Assembly (NCBI GenBank): GCA_946562005.1 | Contig: CAMNVD010000065.1 | Span: forward strand, 1 to 6,198 | Direction: 5' to 3' | Source: an uncultured Clostridia bacterium | GTDB taxonomy: Bacteria; Bacillota; Dehalobacteriia; UBA4068; JAAVYR01 | Length of the DNA: 6,198 bases | Shown here: piece by piece, positions 1 through 6,147 of the stretch | Position numbering within the stretch: position 1 is the stretch's first letter | Layout of the letters: each line of letters begins with the position of its first letter | Notes under the pieces: generated by a model | Seen by the model: the letters and a program-made list of their open reading frames with translations, nothing else | Told to the model about the DNA's origin: nothing | Database searches by the model: none | Program-made: the position numbers and the translations under genes

Positions 1-911
1 TGTGTGATATATTCTGGCAAAGCGCTCGTACACTTCACATCAAAAATGATTTTTCCGCCTCGATATTTTTCTAACATATCTTTTGCTAGCACCATTAATA
101 CCTTATCGCTCCAGACATCGTTTCCTTCACCATCTATAACGCCTAGCCGGTCTCCATCCCCATCAAAGGATAAACCGATATCTGCTTTGATATAAGGATG
201 AATTATCATTTCCCGCAATCGTTTTCTTGCTTCTGCTAAGGATGGATTCGGAAAATAATGAGGATAGCTCATATCAGGGTCACAATTTAGCTGAAAGACT
301 TGATGTCCCAACTGCTGAAATAATTCCCAGGCAAACAGTCCCGTACCGCCGTTACCACAATCTATTACCACTCGCAACGGCGCCTTTTCTTTTCCAACGT
401 TGCCAACTCGCTTGATGATTTCAGATAGATACGCCTCTCTTGTATTGACATATTTGACCTGCCCTTGAAATATTGTTTTCTTCCCTATTGACCGCTGCAA
501 TAACGCATATATGTATTTTATATCATCTGGTTCCAATGTGGCAGAGTATCCCTTAGCTAGCTTTAATCCCGACCAATCAGAGGGATTATGGCTTGCTGTT
601 ATCATCATAGCGCCCGGACACCGTAATAAATATTGACTGAAATAAACTGCCGGTGTGGTAGTAAGTCCCACATGAAAGATAGCAATGCCTGCCATAGAAA
701 GCCCTTGTACTGCCGCAGCTGCAAAATCTTCTGAACAGGGACGATTATCATAACCTAACACGGCTCTAGTGATTTGCTTTTCCTGAAGAAAACAACCATA
801 GACGAAAGCAATCCGTTCTATGATTTCCGGCGTCAACTCCCCCTCTACCACATTACCGCGAATATCATATTCCCGAAAGATTTCCTTTTTTATCTCTTGC
901 GCTAACACCAT
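1..911 (-). CDS. Phosphomannomutase/phosphoglucomutase, 3' end outside window (partial)
   Basis: Alpha-D-phosphohexomutase family enzyme. It interconverts hexose 1- and 6-phosphates (mannose and/or glucose) through a phosphoserine, feeding nucleotide-sugar synthesis in the cytoplasm. My translation of the minus strand gives 303 residues with no stop. Visible motifs are IFREYDIRG (11-19) at the N-terminus, the active-site loop TASHNP (105-110) with catalytic Ser107, DCGNGG (184-189) in domain 2, and the metal-binding loop DGDGDR (250-255). The sugar-binding GExSGH and C-terminal phosphate-binding motifs should lie beyond the window edge; the family is usually about 450 residues. The loop after TASHNP reads SDWSGLK where many relatives have NGxK. 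I chose ATG at 911 because a GGGAG lies 12 bases upstream and the conserved motif starts at the usual distance. An in-frame ATG at 971 would add 20 residues but lacks a good ribosome site. Substrate preference (manB, pgm or algC type) cannot be decided from this fragment. Confidence 0.93.
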   Translation of the reverse strand, partial: MVLAQEIKKEIFREYDIRGNVVEGELTPEIIERIAFVYGCFLQEKQITRAVLGYDNRPCSEDFAAAAVQGLSMAGIAIFHVGLTTTPAVYFSQYLLRCPGAMMITASHNPSDWSGLKLAKGYSATLEPDDIKYIYALLQRSIGKKTIFQGQVKYVNTREAYLSEIIKRVGNVGKEKAPLRVVIDCGNGGTGLFAWELFQQLGHQVFQLNCDPDMSYPHYFPNPSLAEARKRLREMIIHPYIKADIGLSFDGDGDRLGVIDGEGNDVWSDKVLMVLAKDMLEKYRGGKIIFDVKCTSALPEYIT

Positions 912-1010
912 GTCTATCAAACGCTCCCATCTACATATCTTTGCTGCTATTTTTATGCCCAAAAACAACATTCCATGCTAAAGAACATACTTTTTCCTAT
1001 TCTTTTGGTG

Positions 1011-1016
1011 TATAAT
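1011..1016 (+). promoter_or_regulatory. Probable -10 box of the MATE gene
   Basis: A perfect TATAAT lies 32 bases before the MATE start codon, in the 137-base divergent spacer. No recognisable -35 is found 16-18 bases upstream (the 17-base position reads TACTTT), so this is either a weak promoter or one that needs an activator. The same AT stretch read on the minus strand gives TATTAT (1012-1017), a possible -10 for the divergent mutase gene, again with a poor -35 (TTCTTT at 1035-1040). Confidence 0.4.
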
Positions 1017-1048
1017 AAAATCAATATATCAGAGAAAGAAGCTGTGCT

Positions 1049-2449
1049 ATGAGAAAGACGCTAACAACAGACGAACGATATATCCAGATGACGGAAACGC
1101 CCATTCCCCATTTGATTATCACGCTTGCAGTACCCACTGTCATTAGTATGCTGATTACCGCTGTTTACAATCTGGCAGATACTTTTTTTGTTGGTAAAAT
1201 CTCTTTAGGCGGCACTAGCGCTACCGGTGCCGTAGGCATCGTCTTTTCCCTTATGGCCATCATCCAGGCTATTGGCTTTACCCTAGGCATGGGCTCTGGC
1301 AATTATATTTCTCGTCTACTAGGAGAAAAAAATCAAACCGCCGCCGAAAAGACAGCTGCAACAGGTTTTTTCACCGCACTTATTTTTGGCGGTTGTCTCA
1401 CTATTTTGGGTATCTGCTTTTTAGAACCATTGATGCTACTTCTTGGCTCCACAGAAACGATTCTCCCTTACGCCAAAGATTACGCACTTTTCATCCTCTT
1501 AGCCGCTCCTTATATGGCTGCTGCTTTCGTTCTCAATAATATTCTCCGGTTCCAAGGCAATGCTTTATATGCTATGGTAGGCATTGGCACCGGTGGTATC
1601 TTGAATATTCTGCTTGACCCGATTTTTATTTTTCAGCTGGATATGGGCATAAAAGGAGCCGCCCTTGCAACGGTCGTCAGTCAGTTTATTAGCTTTATCA
1701 TACTGTTTATCCAGTGCCAAAAACATGGCACTGTTCCGATTCGTCTGCATAACATCACCTTTGACAAAACGATTTACAGCACCATTTTACGAGGCGGCGC
1801 CCCATCCTTTTACCGTCAATCGCTGAGCAGCATTGCCACCACCTGTTTGAATCACGGCGCAAAACCTTTTGGCGACCCAGCTATCGCAGCCATGACAATC
1901 GTCACAAAAATCTTTATGTTTGCATTGTCTGCGCTTCTTGGTTTTGGCCAAGGTTTCCAGCCTGTTTGCGGCTTTAATTACGGCGCAAAGAAATACCATC
2001 GAGTATTAGAAGCCTTCTGGTTTTGCCTAAAGGTAGCCACCGTTATGTTATTGATTCTCTCTCTTTTCGGCTTCATCCTAGCACCAGACATTATGCGACT
2101 GTTTCGAGCAGAGGACCCCACCGTCATCACCATAGGCAGCTTTGCCCTGCGAGCCCAATGCCTAACATTTCCCTTTATGAGTCTGGTGGTGATGTCCAAT
2201 ATGCTATTGCAAACCATCGGCAAAAATAAAGAAGCGTCTATTCTTGCCCTTTCCCGCCAAGGATTATTTTTCTTGCCCGTTATCCTAATTTTACCGCATT
2301 ACCTAGATATGGTTGGCGTACAAATCAGTCAACCCATTGCAGACGCCATCACCTTTTGCATAGCATTACCGCTTGCCACAAAAGTGCTCAAAGAATTAAA
2401 AAATCAAGTAGACAATGAAAACCATAAAAAAAATAAAGAGAGGAGCTAG
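1049..2449 (+). CDS. MATE family efflux transporter (MepA-like)
   Basis: Inner-membrane antiporter of the multidrug and toxic compound extrusion family, expected to export cationic drugs or metabolites in exchange for Na+ or H+. The 466 residues are the normal length and show about 12 hydrophobic segments arranged as two MatE halves (roughly 20-225 and 240-450). Recognisable family motifs are NLADTFFVGK (41-50) in the first helix, MGSGNYISRLLGEKN (81-95), NILLDPIFIF (186-195), the start of the second half GGAPSFYRQ (249-257), and GQGFQPVCGFNYGAKK (300-315). The C-terminal tail (447-466) is charged and cytoplasmic by prediction. The start at 1049 follows a weak purine-rich ribosome site (GAAAGAAG ending 7 bases before ATG); the next in-frame ATG, residue 14, has none. 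The substrate cannot be inferred. The stop codon overlaps that of the convergent alkylation repair gene. The adjoining mutase and repair genes show no functional link to it. Confidence 0.95.
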   Translation: MRKTLTTDERYIQMTETPIPHLIITLAVPTVISMLITAVYNLADTFFVGKISLGGTSATGAVGIVFSLMAIIQAIGFTLGMGSGNYISRLLGEKNQTAAEKTAATGFFTALIFGGCLTILGICFLEPLMLLLGSTETILPYAKDYALFILLAAPYMAAAFVLNNILRFQGNALYAMVGIGTGGILNILLDPIFIFQLDMGIKGAALATVVSQFISFIILFIQCQKHGTVPIRLHNITFDKTIYSTILRGGAPSFYRQSLSSIATTCLNHGAKPFGDPAIAAMTIVTKIFMFALSALLGFGQGFQPVCGFNYGAKKYHRVLEAFWFCLKVATVMLLILSLFGFILAPDIMRLFRAEDPTVITIGSFALRAQCLTFPFMSLVVMSNMLLQTIGKNKEASILALSRQGLFFLPVILILPHYLDMVGVQISQPIADAITFCIALPLATKVLKELKNQVDNENHKKNKERS

Positions 2450-2467
2450 CCCTCTCTCTTTATTTTT
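2429..2467. terminator. Bidirectional rho-independent terminator between convergent genes
   Basis: A 14-base-pair stem is formed by 2429-2442 (AAAAATAAAGAGAG) and 2454-2467 (CTCTCTTTATTTTT), with a loop of about 11 bases that contains the CTAG shared by both stop codons. A T-rich arm follows on the plus strand, and the A-run at 2426-2433 supplies the U-tract for the minus strand, so it can end transcripts from both sides. The arms are also coding sequence: the left arm encodes the MATE C-terminus and the right arm the C-terminus of the alkylation repair protein. A second pairing register (GAGAGG with CCTCTC) is possible. Confidence 0.8.
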
Positions 2468-3171
2468 CTGCTCAGTGCTTTGATTTTTGCTTTTTCCTCA
2501 GGAGATACCCGTAAGGATTCTCTGATTTTCTGTAACGTTTTTTCATAAGTAAAATCATCCAGCTTTGCCGTTTTCAAGAAATTTACTGTTTCTTTCGGCG
2601 CTTTGACATATGCAACAGAAAGGCACCACGCCACCGCCATCTGACTGTAATAACCATTTAACTCTTTGCCATCAATGCGGGCAAACACCTGGGATAAATA
2701 AGGCTCTTGTAAAAAATAATCCATAGCCATCACATAGGCAAAACGCTGGTCATATTCAGCTGAACTTTGAAAATAATCTTCTAAAAAATCAAACACGAAC
2801 TGCTTATGTTTTTCCGTAAATTTTAGGCTACTGCAAAAACAATCACATACAGCCCAATTATCTATTTTAGGAATAAAGTCTTTCATAAGAGCTAGCCGTT
2901 CCTCCGGCGCACACTTTATGCAACCAATAACCAGCCCCATTAGCATTATTTCTTCATAATAGCCATCGGCATTGGTTAAGAATGCTGCTATCTCTTCCGG
3001 CTCTCCCTTACTGATTTCCTTCGCAATTTTCCGTAAAGCAGGCAACCGTACACCTATCACGGGCCTTTCTAAACCCGGCACCAATTTGAGATGAAAAGAC
3101 CGATACCCGTCATCTGCCATAGATAGAAGCTGTTTTCGTATATTGGATATTTCCCATGATTCTTTTACCAT
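2446..3171 (-). CDS. alkD: DNA alkylation repair protein, AlkD-type DNA glycosylase
   Basis: HEAT-like-repeat DNA glycosylase of the AlkD family, which excises alkylated bases such as N3- or N7-alkylpurines and leaves an abasic site. At 241 residues it is close to the Bacillus cereus AlkD length (about 237). The protein is alpha-helical throughout. Residues matching those known to matter in AlkD are visible: Trp106 and Asp110 in NWAVCD, Arg143 in DQRFAY, and Trp182 in VAWCLS. Their offset from the B. cereus numbers (W109, D113, R148, W187, from memory) is a steady 3 to 5. Another family mark is the DNWAVCDCFCSSLK stretch (104-117). The start at 3171 has a strong ribosome site, GAGGTG, 6 bases upstream, overlapping the last base of the nfo stop codon, which points to translational coupling. 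It is the second gene after nfo. Its own stop overlaps the convergent MATE stop. Confidence 0.93.
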   Translation of the reverse strand: MVKESWEISNIRKQLLSMADDGYRSFHLKLVPGLERPVIGVRLPALRKIAKEISKGEPEEIAAFLTNADGYYEEIMLMGLVIGCIKCAPEERLALMKDFIPKIDNWAVCDCFCSSLKFTEKHKQFVFDFLEDYFQSSAEYDQRFAYVMAMDYFLQEPYLSQVFARIDGKELNGYYSQMAVAWCLSVAYVKAPKETVNFLKTAKLDDFTYEKTLQKIRESLRVSPEEKAKIKALSRKIKREG

Positions 3172-3176
3172 CTATG

Positions 3177-3185
3177 CCACCTCTA
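3177..3185 (-). promoter_or_regulatory. Ribosome binding site of alkD, overlapping the nfo stop codon
   Basis: On the minus strand the sequence reads TAGAGGTGG. The first three bases are the nfo stop codon, and GAGGTG (3183-3178) is the ribosome site for the ATG at 3171, six bases away. A ribosome finishing nfo would sit over this site, so the two genes are likely translated together. Confidence 0.8.
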
Positions 3186-4022
3186 GTTTTCTTCATGGTA
3201 AAGACTACGCAACAAAGCAATTTCCGCCTGATAACCGTCTAATTCGTTAGGTGTTTCTAAAAAGAAAGGTAATTTACAAAGAGCCGGATGATTGACGATA
3301 CGTTCAAAAGCCGCTGTTCCGATATATCCTTCACCTATTTTAGCATGACGGTCTTTGTGACTGCCTAGGGGATTCATGCTATCATTGATATGAATGGCTT
3401 TCAGATAATCTAAGCCAATGATACGGTCAAATTCTTCTAATACTCCCTCCAAATCATTTACAATATCATAACCGCCATCATGGATATGGCAGGTATCCAG
3501 ACAAATACCCATTTTCTCCTGTAAGGTTACCTTTTCTAAAATCAGAGCCAATTCTTCAAAACTTCTGCCAATTTCCGTTCCCTTTCCCGCCATGGTTTCT
3601 AGAAGCACCGTGGTTGTCTGTGCTTTGGTTAAAATGCCATTTAATAAATCCGCAATCTGGCCGATACCTGTTTCCACCCCTTGCCCCACATGGCTACCAG
3701 GATGAAAGTTATAGAGGTTATGGGGCGTGTACTCCATACGCTGTAAGTCGTCAGCCATTACTTGCCAGGCAAACTCTCTAGTTTCCGGCTTATCAGAGCA
3801 AGGATTTAATGTATAAGGCGCATGGGCTAAAATCACCGGAAAATCATGTTCTTGCATAATCCCGAGAAGCCCGTCTACATCACTTTGCTTAATCTCTTTT
3901 GCTTTGCTGCCTCTGGGATTTCTTGTGAAAAATTGAAAAGTATTGCCGCCGATAGATACAGCCTCTTTCCCCATATGGGTATAGCCTTTTGAAGTCGATA
4001 AATGACAACCGATTGTTAACAT
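3183..4022 (-). CDS. nfo: Deoxyribonuclease IV (endonuclease IV, AP endonuclease)
   Basis: Zinc-dependent TIM-barrel endonuclease that cuts DNA 5' of abasic sites in base-excision repair. The 279 residues compare with 285 in the E. coli enzyme. All nine metal ligands of the family can be placed: His67 (AHAPY), His107 (NFHPGS), Glu142 (LLETMAG), Asp176 and His179 (LDTCH), His211 (AIHINDS), Asp224 and His226 (KDRH), and Glu256 (FLETPNE). The frame is open upstream to an ATG at 4106, which would add 28 residues. I reject that start because it lies upstream of the predicted -35 box, the extension is lysine-rich and not family-like, and the internal ATG at 4022 (MLTIGCHLS, the normal N-terminus) has AGGTG five bases before it. 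It is first in a two-gene unit with the AlkD-type glycosylase, whose product (an abasic site) is its substrate. An extended -10 promoter lies just upstream. Confidence 0.97.
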   Translation of the reverse strand: MLTIGCHLSTSKGYTHMGKEAVSIGGNTFQFFTRNPRGSKAKEIKQSDVDGLLGIMQEHDFPVILAHAPYTLNPCSDKPETREFAWQVMADDLQRMEYTPHNLYNFHPGSHVGQGVETGIGQIADLLNGILTKAQTTTVLLETMAGKGTEIGRSFEELALILEKVTLQEKMGICLDTCHIHDGGYDIVNDLEGVLEEFDRIIGLDYLKAIHINDSMNPLGSHKDRHAKIGEGYIGTAAFERIVNHPALCKLPFFLETPNELDGYQAEIALLRSLYHEEN

Positions 4023-4027
4023 ATATG

Positions 4028-4032
4028 CACCT
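4028..4032 (-). promoter_or_regulatory. Ribosome binding site fixing the nfo start
   Basis: AGGTG on the minus strand, five bases before ATG at 4022. It supports this start over the longer open frame beginning at 4106. Confidence 0.75.
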
Positions 4033-4064
4033 AGTTTCTTTTTAATCTCTTTATTAATATCTCT

Positions 4065-4093
4065 TTTATACCATGTTTTCTGTTCTTTGTCCA
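4065..4093 (-). promoter_or_regulatory. Promoter of the nfo-alkD unit
   Basis: Minus-strand TGGACA (4093-4088), a 17-base spacer and TATAAA (4070-4065), preceded by TG one base away (extended -10). Transcription should begin near 4058, giving a leader of roughly 36 bases before ATG 4022. It matches the sigma-A consensus at five of six -35 bases and five of six -10 bases. I see no LexA-type operator (GAAC-N4-GTTC) overlapping it. Confidence 0.75.
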
Positions 4094-4104
4094 CGTCCAT
4101 CCAC
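4089..4104 (-). repeat. Short direct repeat GTGGA at 10-base spacing, possible operator
   Basis: Read on the minus strand, GTGGAT (4104-4099) and GTGGAC (4094-4089) sit exactly 10 bases apart, with a further TGGAC between them. The repeat lies mostly between the two divergent -35 boxes and runs into the nfo -35. One helical turn of spacing would suit a regulator binding one DNA face, but the units are short and could be chance. Confidence 0.3.
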
Positions 4105-4116
4105 ATCTATCCTACA

Positions 4117-4145
4117 TTGAATCACTTCGCCTTTCATGGTACAAT
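4117..4145 (+). promoter_or_regulatory. Promoter of the dehydrogenase-DUF1622-lipoprotein genes
   Basis: TTGAAT (4117-4122), a 17-base spacer and TACAAT (4140-4145), with TG one base before the -10 (extended -10). Transcription should begin near 4152, and AGGAG at 4162-4166 is the ribosome site, nine bases before ATG 4176. It stands back to back with the nfo promoter; the -35 boxes are 23 bases apart. Confidence 0.75.
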
Positions 4146-4175
4146 AAAAAAAACGCCAAGCAGGAGAATACCGCT

Positions 4176-5147
4176 ATGACTGATAAGACAAGAAAAATCT
4201 ACGTCAATATGACGCCACTGGAAGGTGAATTGCAACAACAAATCAAAACTGCTGCAACAGAATATGGTTATACCGTCACCTTTTTACAAGAGAATAATTT
4301 TCGAGCAATAGATATCGCAGACTGTGAAATCTTTTTCGGCCTAATCCCCCCAGAATACCTGCCCCAGCTTCCCTATTTACGCTGGTTTCAGTGCTCCTTC
4401 GCCGGTGTAAATCGCTATCTTGCACCAGGCCTCTTTAGGCCAGGCATACAGTTTACCAACGCCTCCGGCGCTTACGGCATCAGCATCGCCGAATATGTTA
4501 TTTGCGGCATCCTCATGCTCATGAGGAAAATGCCCCAATATCTGGATAATCAGGCAAAGAAACTATGGCAATCCGCCGGAGAAATTCGCTCCATCTATGG
4601 CAGTAAAGCAACAGTAGTAGGGCTGGGAGATTTAGGGCAAAATATCGCTCTAAGATTAAAGGCGCTAGGCTGCTTTGTCCAAGGTGTAAAGAGAAGTAAA
4701 ACTGACTGTCCAGATTATATTGATAAGCTTTTTACCACAGAAAAGATCGACCAAGCACTAACAGATATCGATATCTTAGTCTTAGCCCTACCAGAAACAG
4801 CCGAAACAATTAATATCTTAAACCCAAAGAGAATTGCATCTCTATCGCCTAAAACCATTGTCGTTAATGTGGGCCGAGGCTCCGCCCTAGACGAATCAGC
4901 GCTAATACAACAGTTAAAGATCGGTAAACTAAGCGGCGCTGTCTTAGATGTGACCGCCGCTGAACCGTTACCCCAAGATAGTTCCCTTTGGTCTTGCCCC
5001 AATATCATCATTACGCCGCACACCTCGGGAGACGAAAGTCTCCCTCTCAATAACAAGCTAGTAGTTGATATTTTCCTAGAAAATCTGGCAAACTATGCAC
5101 AGGACAAACCATTACACCATGTAGTAGACTTGACACGGCAATATTAA
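4176..5147 (+). CDS. D-isomer-specific 2-hydroxyacid dehydrogenase
   Basis: NAD(P)-dependent oxidoreductase of the D-2-hydroxyacid dehydrogenase family, which interconverts 2-oxoacids and D-2-hydroxyacids in the cytoplasm. The 323 residues are the usual length. The catalytic domain is split around the nucleotide-binding domain (about 100-285). Visible marks are GAYGISIAEYV (98-108), the Rossmann loop GLGDLG (149-154), the catalytic Arg234 in NVGRGS, Glu263 in AAEPLP, and His282 in TPHTSG. The second beta strand ends in KRSK (172-175) with no acidic residue, which usually indicates NADPH rather than NADH (inference). The sequence resembles the glyoxylate/hydroxypyruvate reductase or phosphoglycerate-dehydrogenase-like side of the family, but the substrate cannot be fixed. 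The start has AGGAG nine bases upstream. It heads a plus-strand run with a DUF1622 gene 38 bases downstream. Confidence 0.93.
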   Translation: MTDKTRKIYVNMTPLEGELQQQIKTAATEYGYTVTFLQENNFRAIDIADCEIFFGLIPPEYLPQLPYLRWFQCSFAGVNRYLAPGLFRPGIQFTNASGAYGISIAEYVICGILMLMRKMPQYLDNQAKKLWQSAGEIRSIYGSKATVVGLGDLGQNIALRLKALGCFVQGVKRSKTDCPDYIDKLFTTEKIDQALTDIDILVLALPETAETINILNPKRIASLSPKTIVVNVGRGSALDESALIQQLKIGKLSGAVLDVTAAEPLPQDSSLWSCPNIIITPHTSGDESLPLNNKLVVDIFLENLANYAQDKPLHHVVDLTRQY

Positions 5148-5185
5148 TTTTTACAACATGGCGTTAACAAAAGAAAGAAGATGAC

Positions 5186-5542
5186 ATGATAATGGAAGTA
5201 TTACACAGTTTTCAAGGACAATTCGTTAATATTTTAATTCTCCTATTTGAGTTTATGGGCATCATTGTAATTGGCATTGCCGGTTGCCGCGGCATCATAG
5301 ACTATGTGCAGAAAAGCCCAAAAATCCGCTTAAATTTGGCAAAAGGCATGGCCCTAGGCCTAGAGTTCAAATTGGGCAGTGAGATTTTACGAACGGTTAT
5401 TATTCGGGAAATGTCGGAAATCCTGCTGGTTGGCGCCATCATTGTGCTGCGAGCAGCCCTCACATTCCTGATCCACTGGGAAATCAAGGTGGAAGAAGAA
5501 GCCACCATTAAAGAGACAGCCCAAGCTCCGAATCCCCAATAA
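5186..5542 (+). CDS. DUF1622 family small membrane protein
   Basis: A 118-residue integral membrane protein of unknown function, which I assign to DUF1622 from memory of its conserved core. Hydrophobic segments are at about 13-34 and 76-97, with a weaker amphipathic one near 49-62. The conserved family stretch is ALGLEFKLGSEILRTVI (56-72), followed by EILLVGAIIVLRAALT (78-93) and LIHWEI (95-100). The C-terminal tail (101-118) is soluble and acidic, then polar. The start ATG at 5186 follows a purine-rich GAAAGAAG five bases upstream; ATG at 5192 (residue 3) is an alternative. The spacing of 38 bases from the dehydrogenase and 56 bases to the lipoprotein, with no strong terminator in either gap, suggests co-transcription. 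I infer no specific role from the neighbours. Confidence 0.85.
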   Translation: MIMEVLHSFQGQFVNILILLFEFMGIIVIGIAGCRGIIDYVQKSPKIRLNLAKGMALGLEFKLGSEILRTVIIREMSEILLVGAIIVLRAALTFLIHWEIKVEEEATIKETAQAPNPQ

Positions 5543-5562
5543 AAAGCTTTAAAAGAAGCTTT
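5543..5562 (+). repeat. Weak inverted repeat between the DUF1622 and lipoprotein genes
   Basis: AAAGCTT (5543-5549) and AAGCTTT (5556-5562) can form a 7-base-pair hairpin with a 6-base loop, directly after the DUF1622 stop codon. Only two of the pairs are G-C, and an A-rich rather than T-rich stretch follows, so it is not a convincing terminator. It could trim or stabilise the transcript. Confidence 0.35.
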
Positions 5563-5598
5563 AGAAAAAACTTTATACAAAGAATCAGGTGATTTTTT

Positions 5599-6147
5599 AT
5601 GAAAAGATATTTACAAGCAGCTATTCTCCTTTTATTGTCCCTTCTGCTTTTTACAGGCTGCAACAAAGAGGCTACCCCCTATGACCGTTATCTTGCCGCC
5701 AGAGAAAAACTCTTAAATACAGAAAGCGTTACCATCGAAAGAAATGAAGATGTTATCACCTTGGGCACTGACGTATCAGCCCCCGATAATAAAAACAGCT
5801 ATCAAATAAACGCTCGCAGCCTTGTTCATTTTGCCAAAGGCCAGCAAAGCGATATGTTTACCTTTGAAGATTTCAGCACAACAGAAACCCGCTATCCCCC
5901 TAAGAAGGAAACCAGCCACACCATGTCCTACTTTAAAGATAATTGTCTTTATATGGAGGACTTTAACGATAGCACCCCAAACTATTGCCAACAAAAAGCA
6001 CCCCAAAAGGACTTCGCTATCCACACCGTAATTATGGATATCCAGGATTTTCCGCTCTCGGCCGTTGCCAGTCAAACCAGCCAACAGACAGAGGAAGGAG
6101 AAGAAATCTCTTTTGTCCTGGACTGCGAAAAATATTACCAATATTGA
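5599..6147 (+). CDS. Predicted lipoprotein of unknown function, possibly truncated by a frameshift
   Basis: An exported, lipid-anchored protein. A basic MKR is followed by a leucine-rich signal segment (5-18) and the lipobox LFTGC with Cys21 as the attachment site; Phe at -3 is a less common but tolerated choice. AGGTG seven bases before the ATG supports the start. The mature part is hydrophilic, with Cys114, Cys130 and Cys176. The segment SYFKDNCLYMEDF (110-122) and the strand-like EISFVLD (169-175) recall extracytoplasmic lipoproteins of the DUF6612 type that run to about 250-300 residues, but that resemblance is from memory and weak. At 182 residues the frame ends in YYQY and TGA, while another frame stays open from there to the window end. 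The gene may therefore be complete and short, or broken by one base. It is the last of three closely spaced plus-strand genes. Confidence 0.75.
   Translation: MKRYLQAAILLLLSLLLFTGCNKEATPYDRYLAAREKLLNTESVTIERNEDVITLGTDVSAPDNKNSYQINARSLVHFAKGQQSDMFTFEDFSTTETRYPPKKETSHTMSYFKDNCLYMEDFNDSTPNYCQQKAPQKDFAIHTVIMDIQDFPLSAVASQTSQQTEEGEEISFVLDCEKYYQY

Noticed and set aside
4..415. Open frames on the plus strand at 4-195 and 227-415
   Set aside because: They lie antisense to the phosphohexomutase gene, which has clear catalytic motifs; their translations are low-complexity and match no family I know.
1565..2229. Open frames inside the MATE gene on both strands (1565-1750, 1787-1999, 1978-2223 minus; 2023-2229 plus)
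   Set aside because: Shadows of the MATE coding sequence, with no ribosome sites and no recognisable domains.
4023..4106. N-terminal extension of endonuclease IV from an ATG at 4106
   Set aside because: That ATG is upstream of the predicted -35, the extra residues are not family-like, and the ATG at 4022 has its own ribosome site and the normal N-terminus.
4060..4110. SOS (LexA) operator in front of the repair genes
   Set aside because: I looked for GAAC-N4-GTTC around the nfo promoter and found only a single GAAC half with no matching partner.
4715..5056. Minus-strand open frame inside the dehydrogenase
   Set aside because: Antisense to the strongly conserved Arg/Glu/His catalytic region; no domain recognised.
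5543..5575. AAGCTT hairpin after the DUF1622 gene as a terminator
   Set aside because: The stem is short and AT-rich and is followed by A-rich, not T-rich, sequence; kept only as a weak inverted repeat.
5302..5580. Minus-strand open frame over the DUF1622 gene
   Set aside because: Antisense to the conserved DUF1622 core; no independent support.
5776..6141. Open frames overlapping the lipoprotein (5776-6141 minus, 5822-6031 plus)
   Set aside because: No ribosome site or known domain; the lipoprotein frame has a signal sequence, lipobox and good ribosome site.
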